Part shown: positions 24,981 to 34,341 of the stretch, piece by piece
Layout of the letters: every line of letters starts with the position of its first letter
How positions within the stretch are numbered: the stretch's first letter is position 1
NCBI GenBank assembly: GCA_002477465.1
Contig: DLPV01000064.1
Span: 4,354 to 58,471, forward strand
Source: Gammaproteobacteria bacterium UBA7449
GTDB taxonomy: Bacteria > Pseudomonadota > Gammaproteobacteria > Pseudomonadales > Pseudohongiellaceae
Direction: 5' to 3'
DNA: 54,118 nucleotides
The notes under the pieces: generated by a model
Seen by the model: the letters and a program-made list of their open reading frames with translations, nothing else
Told to the model about the DNA's origin: nothing
Database searches by the model: none
Program-made: the position numbers and the translations under genes

Positions 24981-25401
24981 ATCTCTTGTCCCATTTCTTG
25001 AAGCGTTTTCGACAGTATTTGTGAAGTTGCTCGGGCTCGGCAAAGAAATGCTCGCTTGCGTCTGCTATCGACTCGTCGTACTCGCAGAAATCGTTTGAGT
25101 ATTCTCGGCATACCCAGGGGCGGGTTTCATAGATGCCGCAGACACCACCTGGTAGCAGATGCATGCAGTTGGCCTTGATATGCAGGAACCAGCCGTCGGC
25201 ATCCTTAAAGATATTAATATTCTCGTGCGAGACTTGCCAGACTAAATGGTCAAAGTCTTCCTTGGATCTGGGCGTCGGAATCTTCTGATTAATCGAATTG
25301 CAGCAGATGGATTTTGTGCATTTCGAACACTTCCCATCGATTTCGACCTTGCCTGCGCTTATAGCTTCTACCAGCTTGATTGAGTCATCCTTAGCATTCA
25401 T
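24964..25401 (-). CDS. YkgJ family cysteine-cluster protein
   Basis: A 145-residue cytoplasmic protein of the YkgJ type, a small family thought to bind zinc or iron through a cysteine cluster. Visible Cys groups are CSKCTKSICC near residue 20, ANCMHLLPGGVCGIYETRPWVCREY in the middle, and one in SNDFCEYDE. The order and spacing of the CxxC...CC, Cx(8)C and PxxCR motifs match the family. It overlaps the following gene by a few bases on the same strand. Its partner is unknown; the family is often placed next to unrelated genes. Confidence 0.9.
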   Translation of the reverse strand: MNAKDDSIKLVEAISAGKVEIDGKCSKCTKSICCNSINQKIPTPRSKEDFDHLVWQVSHENINIFKDADGWFLHIKANCMHLLPGGVCGIYETRPWVCREYSNDFCEYDESIADASEHFFAEPEQLHKYCRKRFKKWDKRFELYE

Positions 25402-25643
25402 ATCCTAACCACGTCGAGGTGAAAAATTGGTGCAGTTGCCCTCCAGCATTCTAGCATTGCACTGCTGTTTGCATAAAAGCCTTAGTTAAACTGCACAGTT
25501 GCGGGCTGGCGCTTTACATTTTCGGATTGTGTCAGGAAAATGAGTGATCGATCGAGCCTCTCAAACTGGGGCTTAGGTGAGGCTATATCATTTCAATAAA
25601 TGAAACTGAGCCGACCATCATAATAAAAACCGGAATGTTTGCT

Positions 25644-27875
25644 ATGTCACGCCCGCGCCTTTTTAAATTACCACTTTTTGCAATTACAGTTCTGGTTTTG
25701 CTGACCGCCTGCTCGACCGAAGAAACTGTTACCACGGCGGGCACTAATTTCGCAGACGCCAGCGATGCACAGCTGAGCTTGCGCGCCATTTCCACCAAGC
25801 CCTGGCTGGTCACTGGTGGCGATGTATTGATCGAACTCAGGATTACGGAAAATCTCAGCGCTCAGACTCTGTCGCTTAAGCTCAATGACCTGGATGTAAG
25901 CACACAACTGGTTCGAGTGAGTTCACAGCTGCAGCAGATTCTGCTGTCCGACTTGCCGCTGGGCGATAGCGTGCTGCGGGCAGAGCTATCAGGCGGCCTG
26001 GCGCAGCAACTGCGCCTGACTAATTATCCTATCAGCGGGCCGATCATATCCGGTGAGCATGAGACGCCATTCTTTTGTCAGGCCAGCGATTTCATTACAG
26101 TCACAGGCGCGCCACTAGGGCCGTCCACAAACAGTAGCTGCTACGTCCCTACACAGGTGGATTATGTTTACTGGGCCGCTGACGAAGAAATTTTCAAACC
26201 TTATGTGCTGGCATTCGACAGATTGCCACCAACTGATGTTGCCCAGGTCTTTGATGAGTCGGGCGATAGCATTCCTTTCATCGTGCGCGTGGAAACCGGT
26301 GTAGTCAATCGTGCCATCTATGAAATCGCCATTCTGCATGATCCCGCTGAACCTGCGCCAACGCCCTGGGTGACCAGCGCAGGATGGAACGGCAAGCTGG
26401 TATACACGCACGGTGGCGGCTGTCGCAGTGGCTGGTATCAGCAGGGTACAAGCACTGGAGGAGTGCTGCGGGAAGGCTTGCTGGCACGAGGCTATGCGCT
26501 GGTGTCATCTTCATTAAATGTCTTTGGTCAAAACTGCAATGACTTGCTCGCGTCCGAAACTCATATCATGGTGAAGGAGCGCTTTATCGAACATTACGGT
26601 GAGCCGGTCTATACCATCGCCACCGGTGTTTCTGGGGGTTCCTATCAGTCACATCAGACTGCGGACAATTACCCGGGTGTGTTTGACGGCATCATCGTTG
26701 GCCTGAGTTTCCCTGACGTTACGTCTGCTACGATTTTTACTCTCGCCGATGCCAGGCTACTGCATCATTACTTCAATGATGTTGCACCCGATACTTTCTC
26801 CGAGGAAGAGCAGCGCTTGGTCTCAGGTTTTGGTGTCTGGGACTCTATTGCCAACCTGGCGCGCGGTGCGGCACGACTTGATCCAATATTCGAACCCAGT
26901 GCTGAATTGGAGCAGCAGGGTGGAGAGGTTTCTGTTACCGCGCTGGAAGCCTTGCGCTATGACTCCACTAATCAGAATGGCGTGCGCGCCACGGTGTACG
27001 ATCACACCGCCAACGTCTACGGAATGGTTCCTGGCACTCGCATCGCACTCCGTCCTTTGGACAATGTAGGCGTTCAATATGGCTTGGCGGCGTTGAATGA
27101 TGGCAGCATTACAGTGCGGCAGTTTCTCGATTTGAATCGCGACATCGGGGGTTTCGATCGGGATCTTAACCATGTGCCAGAACGACATCAGGCCGATATC
27201 GAGGCGGCGCGCAGTGCCATTGAGTCGGGTCGCATTCTTGATGGTGGCGCTGGTCTAGCCGCCACCCCAGTGATTGACTACCGAAGCTATATGGACGCCA
27301 GGGAAGGGGGTGACATTCATATGATTGTGCACCAGTATTCTACTCGCCAGCGCCTGATGGAGGCGAATGGACACGCTGATAACCACGTAATGCAGGTGGG
27401 CGGGCGTTGGGGCTACACTGAGGCCGAGCCCGATCTTGGTAACTTGTTCTCTGAAATGGACCGCTGGCTGATGGGAATTAAGGGTGACTTTTCAGATAGC
27501 GAACTGGCGGCCAAGGTAAAAAACCACAAGCCTTCGACTCTGGACGATGCCTGTTGGCAGAATGATGACGATCGCAGCAAGATTGATGAGTTGCAAACTT
27601 ACTCTGGTGTGAGTGATTGCAATAATCTGTATCCCGCTTATTCCACACCGAGGCAGGTCGCCGGCTCGCCGCTGGCTAACGACATAGTTGCCTGTGAACT
27701 GCGTCCGCCCGGTCGCTTCGATTATGCCGTGCAGTTTTCGGAGCAAGAGTTTGCTGAACTGCGGGAAATTTTCAGCGCCGGCGTGTGCGACTGGTCGCAG
27801 GGTGACCGCAGTGGTGCCTCTCATCAGGGTGTCTGGAAATCTTTCGGGCCTTCGCCTATCAATCAGCTCTATTAG
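25644..27875 (+). CDS. DUF6351-like alpha/beta-hydrolase-type lipoprotein
   Basis: A 743-residue lipoprotein: short basic n-region, PLFAITVLVLLTAC lipobox, then a beta-rich N-terminal domain (residues ~30-140) and a large domain with a tannase or DUF6351 look. Catalytic-type elements are NGKLVYTHGGGCRSGWYQQ (oxyanion-side loop), IATGVSGGSYQSHQTADNYPGVFDGIIVG with the GxSxG nucleophile elbow, and a late His in ANGHADNHVMQVGG. About six Cys are placed as in disulfide-rich secreted hydrolases. I chose the ATG at 25644 because GGA lies 9 bases upstream; an ATG at 25635 is 1 base from that GGA. Substrate unknown; a polyester or aromatic ester is a guess. Confidence 0.72.
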   Translation: MSRPRLFKLPLFAITVLVLLTACSTEETVTTAGTNFADASDAQLSLRAISTKPWLVTGGDVLIELRITENLSAQTLSLKLNDLDVSTQLVRVSSQLQQILLSDLPLGDSVLRAELSGGLAQQLRLTNYPISGPIISGEHETPFFCQASDFITVTGAPLGPSTNSSCYVPTQVDYVYWAADEEIFKPYVLAFDRLPPTDVAQVFDESGDSIPFIVRVETGVVNRAIYEIAILHDPAEPAPTPWVTSAGWNGKLVYTHGGGCRSGWYQQGTSTGGVLREGLLARGYALVSSSLNVFGQNCNDLLASETHIMVKERFIEHYGEPVYTIATGVSGGSYQSHQTADNYPGVFDGIIVGLSFPDVTSATIFTLADARLLHHYFNDVAPDTFSEEEQRLVSGFGVWDSIANLARGAARLDPIFEPSAELEQQGGEVSVTALEALRYDSTNQNGVRATVYDHTANVYGMVPGTRIALRPLDNVGVQYGLAALNDGSITVRQFLDLNRDIGGFDRDLNHVPERHQADIEAARSAIESGRILDGGAGLAATPVIDYRSYMDAREGGDIHMIVHQYSTRQRLMEANGHADNHVMQVGGRWGYTEAEPDLGNLFSEMDRWLMGIKGDFSDSELAAKVKNHKPSTLDDACWQNDDDRSKIDELQTYSGVSDCNNLYPAYSTPRQVAGSPLANDIVACELRPPGRFDYAVQFSEQEFAELREIFSAGVCDWSQGDRSGASHQGVWKSFGPSPINQLY

Positions 27876-27901
27876 CTCGAGATCAATGCTTCTTCATTTC
27901 A

Positions 27902-27931
27902 GCCCGCAACGGGAATCAATTGTTGCCGGGC
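27902..27931. terminator. Hairpin between convergent genes
   Basis: GCCCGCAAC pairs with GTTGCCGGGC (one bulged base) across an 11-base loop, placed between the stop of the DUF6351-like gene and the stop of the DUF6768-like gene. Position fits a shared terminator, but no T-run follows on either strand. Confidence 0.3.
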
Positions 27932-27993
27932 GGATTCCTGTCTGACGCGCTAGTACTTCCTTGTTGCTACTCCCCACCCGAAAAGGCTAGCGC

Positions 27994-28368
27994 TTATCTC
28001 TTATCTGCCAATGCCAGCATCACCCGGGCTTCCAGGCGTTTGATTTCACGCATCAATTCCAGTTTCTGCATGTGAGTCCAGCTAATCACCTTGATAATGG
28101 CCAGGATGAAGAGGCAGACAATTATCCCGATTGTCCACATCAGTGCATCCATCACTTCACTGGTCTCCCTGACCTGCAGAAAGCAGTAAACGCCGATCAA
28201 GAAGGCAATAAAGCCCATGGCCCACATATACAAGGTTAGCCAGGCCTGTTTGCCGTGGAAAGACATGCCGACTATTTCAAATAGCCCGGCTTCATCATCT
28301 ATTTGGGCCAGCGCCTGCTGATCCTCTTCTTCTAGCGCTTTCCTGATTTCTTCATCAATGGTACTCAT
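27994..28368 (-). CDS. DUF6768-like two-segment membrane protein
   Basis: A 124-residue protein with an acidic helical N-terminus (EEIRKALEEEDQQALAQIDDEAGLFEIVG), two membrane segments (about residues 45-68 and 75-100) and a basic amphipathic C-terminal helix (MQKLELMREIKRLEARVMLAL). This matches the DUF6768 layout. Its ATG is 13 bp after the ECF sigma gene, so the two form an operon; DUF6768 genes are typically found directly after ECF sigma genes. An anti-sigma-like role is suggested by context, but no anti-sigma motif is visible. Confidence 0.8.
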   Translation of the reverse strand: MSTIDEEIRKALEEEDQQALAQIDDEAGLFEIVGMSFHGKQAWLTLYMWAMGFIAFLIGVYCFLQVRETSEVMDALMWTIGIIVCLFILAIIKVISWTHMQKLELMREIKRLEARVMLALADKR

Positions 28369-28381
28369 ATCGATTCTCCGA

Positions 28382-28918
28382 TTATTTTATTGTGGTCGTC
28401 ATCTTGGCCAGTTTGCGCGCGTAGTAGAGCCGTGACTTAACAGTGCCAGTTGGCACATCTAAAATTTCTGCAATTTCAGCCAAGCTCATCCCGTCCAAGT
28501 AATACAACTGCAGAACCACTCGAATATCGGGGTCGAGTCGGGCCAGAAGTTCTTTCGCGTCGATTCTGGCGTCCGTGTTGTCTAGTTGCGCTGGTTCCGG
28601 AGCTTCCTCATCCAGCGCCATTACTTGCCGCTCTCTGATTACTTTTCGCTGCCAGTCAATGTACCGCCGTTCCAGGATGCGAAAGCTCCATTCCGGAAAC
28701 CCCGCAGGGTCCGATAGTTTCTGCAGATTCCTGCTGATTGAGACCAGCGCTTCCTGAGTTAAATCCAGCGCCACTTCCCGATCCTGCGTACGTTTCATGG
28801 CATACATATAGAAACGCTGGTGCCACAGCTTAATCAGCACTTCAAATGCGCTGCGCTCTCCCCGCTGGGCGCGCACTACCAGCCACTCGCTGACGGATCG
28901 CTGTTTCTGGTTCAACAT
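28382..28918 (-). CDS. ECF-type RNA polymerase sigma factor
   Basis: A 178-residue sigma factor with region 2 near residues 25-85 (DLTQEALVSISRNLQKLSDPAGFPEWSFRILERRYIDWQRK) and region 4 near 115-170 (RVVLQLYYLDGMSLAEIAEILDVPTGTVKSRLYYARKLAK). The linker between them is short and acidic. It is the first gene of a two-gene operon with a DUF6768-like membrane protein and is unrelated in detail to the sigma factor at 11992. Divergent from it, 288 bp away, is an intact PRTASGKPD-family gene. Regulon unknown. Confidence 0.9.
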   Translation of the reverse strand: MLNQKQRSVSEWLVVRAQRGERSAFEVLIKLWHQRFYMYAMKRTQDREVALDLTQEALVSISRNLQKLSDPAGFPEWSFRILERRYIDWQRKVIRERQVMALDEEAPEPAQLDNTDARIDAKELLARLDPDIRVVLQLYYLDGMSLAEIAEILDVPTGTVKSRLYYARKLAKMTTTIK

Positions 28919-29206
28919 TTGCTAATCCTTTGCTTTAGGGTCGTGCCAGCCGGGAAACGGTTCAATGGTTTGCTGAGAATATCCTAAGCCGGATCGGGCG
29001 CTGCGCATGTTCGGTGCGGATCCTCAAGATAGATGTCGCTAAACCCTGCGCCCGGCTCTCTGCGGCGGTGATTGCTAGCCGGACCGTGCTGGCCTATTAT
29101 TACGGGCTTGAAAGCAGCAATTACATCAAAAATTGTACCAATAAGAACAAGGCTAACAGGCTAATTTTACTGGATAAATCTCCAGCGAAAGGCCGGGAGA
29201 CAAATC

Positions 29207-30190
29207 ATGATTCGCCTAGTATTACCGCTGACCTTAGCCCTTTTTACTTCCGTCGCCTTAGCCCAATCCTATGAGCCGCCGCGCACGGCATCAGGAAAAC
29301 CAGACCTGCAGGGATTCTGGACCAATGCGTCCCTGACTACCATGCAGCGTTCCTCCGCCTATGAGGGTGTGGGTCTAGTGATACCCGAGGATGAGCTGCC
29401 AGAATTCACTAATAATCATCACCAGAATGTCCGCCAGGCCACCGATGATGGTCAGGTGCAGGGAGAATTGCCGGATGGCTCCGATCTGGCACGTGGCAGG
29501 GGTTACAACGCTTTCTGGGTAGATCCCGGCTCGCAGTTCGGCAGAGTAAAGGGTGAATCCCGTACCTCATGGATTACTTACCCAGAGAACGGTCTAATTC
29601 CGTTCTCTGAGGAAGGCTCGGAGTTGCGGCGTGCAGCCTTTGCCAGACGCGGTAACGATGGTCCAGAGGGCCGCTCTCTTGGAGAACGCTGCATTATCGG
29701 CTTTGGCTCCACCGGTGGGCCGCCCATGAACAACGTGCTTTACAATAATATGTACCAGATCGTGCAGACCGATGATTATCTGATGATCATGGTCGAGATG
29801 GTACATGACACCCGTATTATTCCTATCAATGGTGACCACCGCCCCAATGCGCTTGAGCCATGGTTAGGTGATTCAGCTGCTTATTGGGATGGCGACACGC
29901 TGGTGGTGGAAACTGTTAACCTGCATCCGCAGCAAGCGCCGCGCAACGCGGCGCCGCTGTCCAAGCAGGGCAAGATCATCGAGCGCTTCTCCCGTGACTC
30001 AGACGAGCAGATCCTCTATGAGTTCGAAGTGAGCGATCCGATGTACTACACCGAGGACTGGCGCGGTGAGATGACGTTCAACACTACAGATACCAAGCCT
30101 TACGAGTACGCCTGCCATGAAGGTAATTACGGGCTAACCGGTATTCTTGCCGGTGCCAGGCGACTCGAGCTTGAACCGGGGTCTGAATAG
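29207..30190 (+). CDS. Secreted protein of the PRTASGKPD family
   Basis: A 327-residue protein with a signal peptide (LVLPLTLALFTSVALA-Q) immediately followed by PPRTASGKPDLQGFWTN. Conserved family pieces are FWVDPGSQFGRVKGESRTSWITYPENGLIPF, RSLGERCIIGFGSTGGPPM, YQIVQTDDYLMIMVEMVHDTRIIPINGDHR, YWDGDTLVVETVNLHP and YACHEGNYGLTGILAGARRLE. It has no lipobox, unlike the relative at 19404. It is the best intact template for the broken paralog at 44148-45176: GERC(L/I), IVQ..(N/D)Y, E(M)(I/V)HD(A/T)RII and CHEGNY..(L/K)..L(T/A)GARR line up directly. Function unknown. A GGGAGA ribosome-binding site precedes the ATG. Confidence 0.85.
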   Translation: MIRLVLPLTLALFTSVALAQSYEPPRTASGKPDLQGFWTNASLTTMQRSSAYEGVGLVIPEDELPEFTNNHHQNVRQATDDGQVQGELPDGSDLARGRGYNAFWVDPGSQFGRVKGESRTSWITYPENGLIPFSEEGSELRRAAFARRGNDGPEGRSLGERCIIGFGSTGGPPMNNVLYNNMYQIVQTDDYLMIMVEMVHDTRIIPINGDHRPNALEPWLGDSAAYWDGDTLVVETVNLHPQQAPRNAAPLSKQGKIIERFSRDSDEQILYEFEVSDPMYYTEDWRGEMTFNTTDTKPYEYACHEGNYGLTGILAGARRLELEPGSE

Positions 30191-30480
30191 AAATTAAGGC
30201 TGGGTATCCAAGGCAACTTGGATTTGCGTTAATACAAGAAACCGATGGGGTTGGCCGCAGCATGTCGGCACCCTGCTCGCATCGGCGCGAAGCCGCCTCC
30301 GGTTCGACCAATGTTGAGGCGCGCATGGTTGATAGTGGTTGCAGGCGCAATCGCTGGCCGCTCGTATAGCAAGTTAACTTGCTTCGTCATGCCAAAGAAA
30401 TTTTAAATCGTGATTCGCTAGGATGCGTGACCGTAGCTAAAGCTTCGTGCCAGCCATAACAATTCATAACCCAGGCGAGC

Positions 30481-31110
30481 GTGATTCCGGCAGATGTCAT
30501 ATTGTTGTTCGTAACGGCTTCAGTTGCACTTGCCTTCGCACCAGGTCCTGACAATATATTTGTGCTTACCCAATCGGCGCTGCATGGCAGGAAGACTGGC
30601 CTGCTAGTGACCCTTGGTTTATGTACAGGCCTGCTCGTGCACACAGCGGCGGTTTCCTTGGGCGTGGCAGCTATTTTTCAAACCTCGCTGCTGGCCTTCA
30701 GTCTCTTGAAACTAGCCGGTGTCCTGTACTTGCTCTGTCTCGCGGCTGAGGCTTTTCGGGCAAGTAAAGCCGCACTCGAGTCGGATGGCAGTGGAGCACT
30801 CAGTTGGTGTGGGCTGTACACCCGCGGCGTCATCATGAACATCACCAATCCCAAGGTAGCCATATTCTTCCTCGCGTTCCTGCCCCAGTTTGCCGATCCG
30901 GCGCGCGGTTCAATCACAGTGCAGATGTTGTTTCTGGGTGGACTGTTTATCGTCTCGTCCCTAATCGTGTTTGCTGCGGTGGCCTGGCTCGCCGGCTATA
31001 TCGGCGAGTGGCTGCAGCGCTCTGACGGGGTGCAGGTCGTGATGAATCGTATTGCGGGGATGGTGTTCGTCGTCCTGGCGCTGCGACTTGCGGTGAGTGA
31101 GCGGCAGTGA
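30481..31110 (+). CDS. LysE family amino-acid exporter
   Basis: A 209-residue membrane protein with six predicted segments. The LysE/RhtB signature is at the N-terminus: FAPGPDNIFVLTQSALHGRKTGLLVTLGLCTGLLVHT, with the PGPD motif; the C-terminal half has GVIMNITNPKVAIFFLAFLPQF, also typical. The start is a GTG because an in-frame stop lies just upstream at 30457. These carriers export amino acids such as lysine, threonine or homoserine lactones. Substrate not predictable here. It stands alone between a secreted-protein gene and a convergent K+ channel. Confidence 0.9.
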   Translation: MIPADVILLFVTASVALAFAPGPDNIFVLTQSALHGRKTGLLVTLGLCTGLLVHTAAVSLGVAAIFQTSLLAFSLLKLAGVLYLLCLAAEAFRASKAALESDGSGALSWCGLYTRGVIMNITNPKVAIFFLAFLPQFADPARGSITVQMLFLGGLFIVSSLIVFAAVAWLAGYIGEWLQRSDGVQVVMNRIAGMVFVVLALRLAVSERQ

Positions 31111-31333
31111 TCATTGGCAGTTCGTTTACCAGACTGCAATAGGTTAGTTGATCCCGACTTTTTCGATGTCGCAGTGCTGGCGGCCTTGCTCCATTGCCGT
31201 GTCAGCGGTTTCAGAATTTTGAAAGAGAGGTTTTAAGGGTCAGAAAAATGAAATCGACAGCTGAGGTCCGAGCTCAGCGAAGTTCTGACTTGTGGTTATA
31301 GCTTAACTGAGAGAGCAATAGTTGGTTGCTGTC

Positions 31334-31768
31334 TTATTTTTTATCGTCTTGCCAGAACTGCGTCATCTCCATGAACATGAACGATGCGGACCAGGTAATC
31401 AATGACAGGCCTGTTATGGCCTCAAGGCCGGCGAGAAAACGAATGCTGCCAAAGGGCTCAATGTCGCCGTAACCAACGGTTGTGTAATTGGTAAATGAAA
31501 AATAGACACAGTCTTCGAGTGTGCCTTCGAAGTTTCCAGCGAGGCTGCCAAAATCTCCATAATGAATCATCAGGTAAAAGGCGATGCCGAACAAACCGAC
31601 TTCTATGATATGCGCACAGATGGTGCCGAATACGCCGATTATGACGCGCAGCCGGTTTTTGATCTTGAGGCGCGGAATCAGGATAGACAGGAAGCGCAGG
31701 ATTTCGTAGTGAATAACCACAGCCGTGGCCACGAGAAAAGTATTGATGAAAAAGGAGGCGAATCCCAT
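31334..31768 (-). CDS. Small potassium channel protein
   Basis: A 144-residue membrane protein with an N-terminal segment (8-32), a second segment (42-70), a pore loop carrying TTVGYGD at about residue 95-101, and a final segment (108-132). TVGYGD is the K+ selectivity filter and SFTNYTTVGYGDIEPFG matches bacterial Ion_trans_2 channels. There is no regulatory RCK domain, so it is a minimal channel. Gating signal unknown. It is minus-strand, upstream of the convergent LysE gene and 41 bp after the DUF4159 gene, with which it may be co-transcribed. Confidence 0.88.
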   Translation of the reverse strand: MGFASFFINTFLVATAVVIHYEILRFLSILIPRLKIKNRLRVIIGVFGTICAHIIEVGLFGIAFYLMIHYGDFGSLAGNFEGTLEDCVYFSFTNYTTVGYGDIEPFGSIRFLAGLEAITGLSLITWSASFMFMEMTQFWQDDKK

Positions 31769-31809
31769 CGGGTCAGGTTACATTCACAGTTTTTGTTGAC
31801 GGATGCGAG

Positions 31810-32562
31810 TTAATGGGTCAAAGAATAGATCAGGTAGTTGATGCCTAGTTGGTAGGCTGAGTTGGCATACTGAGTAGGATACCACTGGTCATAGGTATGT
31901 TCCCATCCATCACCCATGTCGGAATTCCAGTTGATCAGCACCATCACTCGTCCATTGTCATCCATGATGGCGTGATTGCTCGCCTCATTCATGCCGGCCT
32001 GACCCATACCGCGCCTGCCGCCCCGCCCCGGAATCATCTGTGGGCCGTCGATGTCGTAGAAAGTGTGAAAAATCTCGTGATCGGCATTCAGCTCCACCAT
32101 TTCCCGGTCCGGAAAGATCTGCGAGAAGTCTCGGTAAAAGGCATCCCACTGCTGTTGGCCCCAAAAGTCATCTATTAGCAGGAATCCACCCCGCAGCAGG
32201 TATTCGCGCAGGTTTTCGACTTCAGCAGGAGATAGCGAAAGACCGCCTCCGCGACCCATTTCCAATGCATACAGAAAAGGGTAGTCAAATATCTCGTCGT
32301 CATCAAATCGCAGCACGATGGGTTTGCTCATTACCCTCACGTTGGTCAGGCGAGCGACCCCACGCAGAAAATTTTCATCGGAGGCAGGGAAATCTGTTAG
32401 CCAAGGCCCCCCGTAAAAACCCCCACCGTAGTAGCTGTCGTACTGTATTCTGACAAATGCAAACTCGCCGGCAATATCATTCAGGTCCGGCAGCGCCTGC
32501 TGCGCGAGCACCGGCAGGCAGGGTGTAAGAATGGAGGCCAGTAACAAAAGAGTTCGCAACAT
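31810..32562 (-). CDS. DUF4159 domain secreted protein
   Basis: About 250 residues with a signal peptide (LLLLASILTPCLPVLA-Q). I chose the ATG at 32562 because it starts the signal; the frame extends to 32613 with no signal character. The DUF4159 core is clear: FAFVRIQYDS, GPWLTDFPASDENFLRGVARLTNVRV, DYPFLYALEMGRGGGLSLSPAEVENLREYLLRGGFLLIDDFWG, IFPDREMVELNADHEIFHTFYDI. The Gly/Arg/Met loop around residue 190 is unusual. DUF4159 domains resemble ThuA-type class I glutamine amidotransferase folds and often occur with MoxR/VWA genes, which are absent here. Function unknown. Confidence 0.88.
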   Translation of the reverse strand: MLRTLLLLASILTPCLPVLAQQALPDLNDIAGEFAFVRIQYDSYYGGGFYGGPWLTDFPASDENFLRGVARLTNVRVMSKPIVLRFDDDEIFDYPFLYALEMGRGGGLSLSPAEVENLREYLLRGGFLLIDDFWGQQQWDAFYRDFSQIFPDREMVELNADHEIFHTFYDIDGPQMIPGRGGRRGMGQAGMNEASNHAIMDDNGRVMVLINWNSDMGDGWEHTYDQWYPTQYANSAYQLGINYLIYSLTH

Positions 32563-32664
32563 CGGCTGTGAGCACCCGAAAACGCAAGGATTTACAGTAG
32601 TTTGTATCGACAACGCCCGGAGATCAAGTTATTGTCAGGGCGTTCCCAAACTGGCTTGTGAACC

Positions 32665-34173
32665 ATGAGTCATTCTTCAAACTCTCTAGTTTCAGCTTTT
32701 TTGTTACCCGGCTTGATTCCGCTGGTAGCCGGATCGCTTACTCTTATGGGCTTGCTGTGGCTTATAGCGGCCCCTGGCGCGTGGGCGCAGCAGCTGGCGC
32801 GTGATGCCTCAGGGTTGCTGCAGGACCTTGAGCGTTACGAACAGCAGTTAGAAGAATATGAATTCGAATATGGCTTTTTTGATATTCGGCTGCAGGAACC
32901 GCTGCTGGCTATCGAAGCGCTCCATGCTGAACTCGGGGATTACCCGGAGATGCGGGCCACGCAGAACCGACGCTTGCAGCTGACACGCACGGCGCTGGGG
33001 TTGGAGCATCCTGATATTATTCCCCTAGTAGAGGCCATGGTGCGAACTGATATCCGCCTCAGCAACTGGACAGAGGTGTCAGACCACCTTGAACATCTGC
33101 ACACCTTGACAGTTGCAAACTATGGTATCGATTCCGAGCAGGCCATGCTGGCGCTGCAGCGACAGGCGTCCTGGTACGAGATACGGGTGTATGTTGATGA
33201 AAACCGAGAGCGCGCGGATAACTTCATGGAGGCTAGGGATATCTATGAAGAACTGCTTGACCTGGCAAAGAACAAGTATAGCGAAGACGATCCGCGGCTG
33301 GTGCCCTGGCTAAACAAACGCGCCTACAGCCTCTACCAGCAGGTGGCTGGGTTGAACGTCGATAGCCCAGTGGCCATGGATATGATCCAGGAAACTGCCC
33401 GCAAGGATGGGCCGGCGCGTCTCGAAACTCCACGGATGCGAGGCTTCAATAACCCGATCTCGCCCGGCGGTATTAACCGCGTCATACCCGTTACAGAAAA
33501 AGGGGAACCGGTAGGTGTAGCCTATTTACGCCTGGCCAATAGCTTTATTAATGACATCGAAGACATTGCCGAAGCACAGGGCGATGCGGAGATGGCCGCC
33601 TTGGCCCAGCTCTATCATGGTGATTATGCCTATTTGCAGGGGCGCTCCATCGGTCGGAGTGATTATCGGGAGGCGAGGGAAAAACTGCTGGCCCTGGGCA
33701 TAAAAACTGAACGGCTCGATGCATTCTTTGGTCGCCCCATGATAATTCCGATTCCTGTTTTTTATTCTCGCTTCAGCGACCTGGAGGCATATCAGCTTAG
33801 CGGATCTGAAATGCCACTGTTGGGAGAAGTTGATGTGGACGAGGATGCCGACCCCTGGGAAACGGCTATCCATCTTGGGCAATTCAGGGCCTGGGAGCAG
33901 GGGCTTGCCTCCATCCCGCTGCCACAGCCCGTTGATGGTTTGCTGGAATTTCAGACTCCTTTGTATACGGTAGACGTGAGATTTCGCATCAACAGTAGGG
34001 GTAACACCTCTGGCGTCAAGGGCTTGGTCATTGAGCCAGAGGACCGACGCGCCCGCAGTCGAGCCGTTAGGGCTGTGCGCAATTTACAGTTCAGGCCTGC
34101 CCTTTACGGCAACCGCTCAAAGCCGCGAGATCATGTGGAATTGCGCTACCAGATGATGAATGAATCAGACTAA
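32665..34173 (+). CDS. Secreted helical-repeat protein with TonB-like C-terminal domain
   Basis: A 502-residue protein with a signal peptide ending near residue 42 (APGAWA-Q). The middle is almost all helix with TPR-like spacing (LLQDLERYEQQLEEYEFEYG, TRTALGLEHPDIIPLVEAMVRTDIRL, AREKLLALGIKTERLD). The last ~75 residues (YTVDVRFRINSRGNTSGVKGLVIEPEDRRARSRAVRAVRNLQFRPALYG) look like the TonB C-terminal domain, which packs onto the TonB box region of outer-membrane receptors; the ...FRPA... ending is typical. There is no N-terminal membrane anchor, so it is not a classical TonB. It diverges from the DUF4159 gene, with 102 bp between starts. Role unknown. Confidence 0.7.
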   Translation: MSHSSNSLVSAFLLPGLIPLVAGSLTLMGLLWLIAAPGAWAQQLARDASGLLQDLERYEQQLEEYEFEYGFFDIRLQEPLLAIEALHAELGDYPEMRATQNRRLQLTRTALGLEHPDIIPLVEAMVRTDIRLSNWTEVSDHLEHLHTLTVANYGIDSEQAMLALQRQASWYEIRVYVDENRERADNFMEARDIYEELLDLAKNKYSEDDPRLVPWLNKRAYSLYQQVAGLNVDSPVAMDMIQETARKDGPARLETPRMRGFNNPISPGGINRVIPVTEKGEPVGVAYLRLANSFINDIEDIAEAQGDAEMAALAQLYHGDYAYLQGRSIGRSDYREAREKLLALGIKTERLDAFFGRPMIIPIPVFYSRFSDLEAYQLSGSEMPLLGEVDVDEDADPWETAIHLGQFRAWEQGLASIPLPQPVDGLLEFQTPLYTVDVRFRINSRGNTSGVKGLVIEPEDRRARSRAVRAVRNLQFRPALYGNRSKPRDHVELRYQMMNESD

Positions 34174-34341
34174 GCGCCTTGTTTAGACAGTCCTAACCCG
34201 CTTATGATCGTAAATTAAAAGGCGCATCAAGGGCCGAATGGGTTCAATCCAGACAAGCCAACAAACAACCTTCATGCGTACGTGTTTACAATACAAGAAT
34301 TTGCGATAAAACAGCGATTTTGCGATAAAAGGGAGAGCATC

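Noticed and set aside
28940..28963. Possible ECF-type promoter (GAACC and CGAC with 15 bases between) upstream of the second sigma gene on the minus strand
   Set aside because: The spacing and -10 match are marginal and no second copy was found near the first sigma operon to support it.
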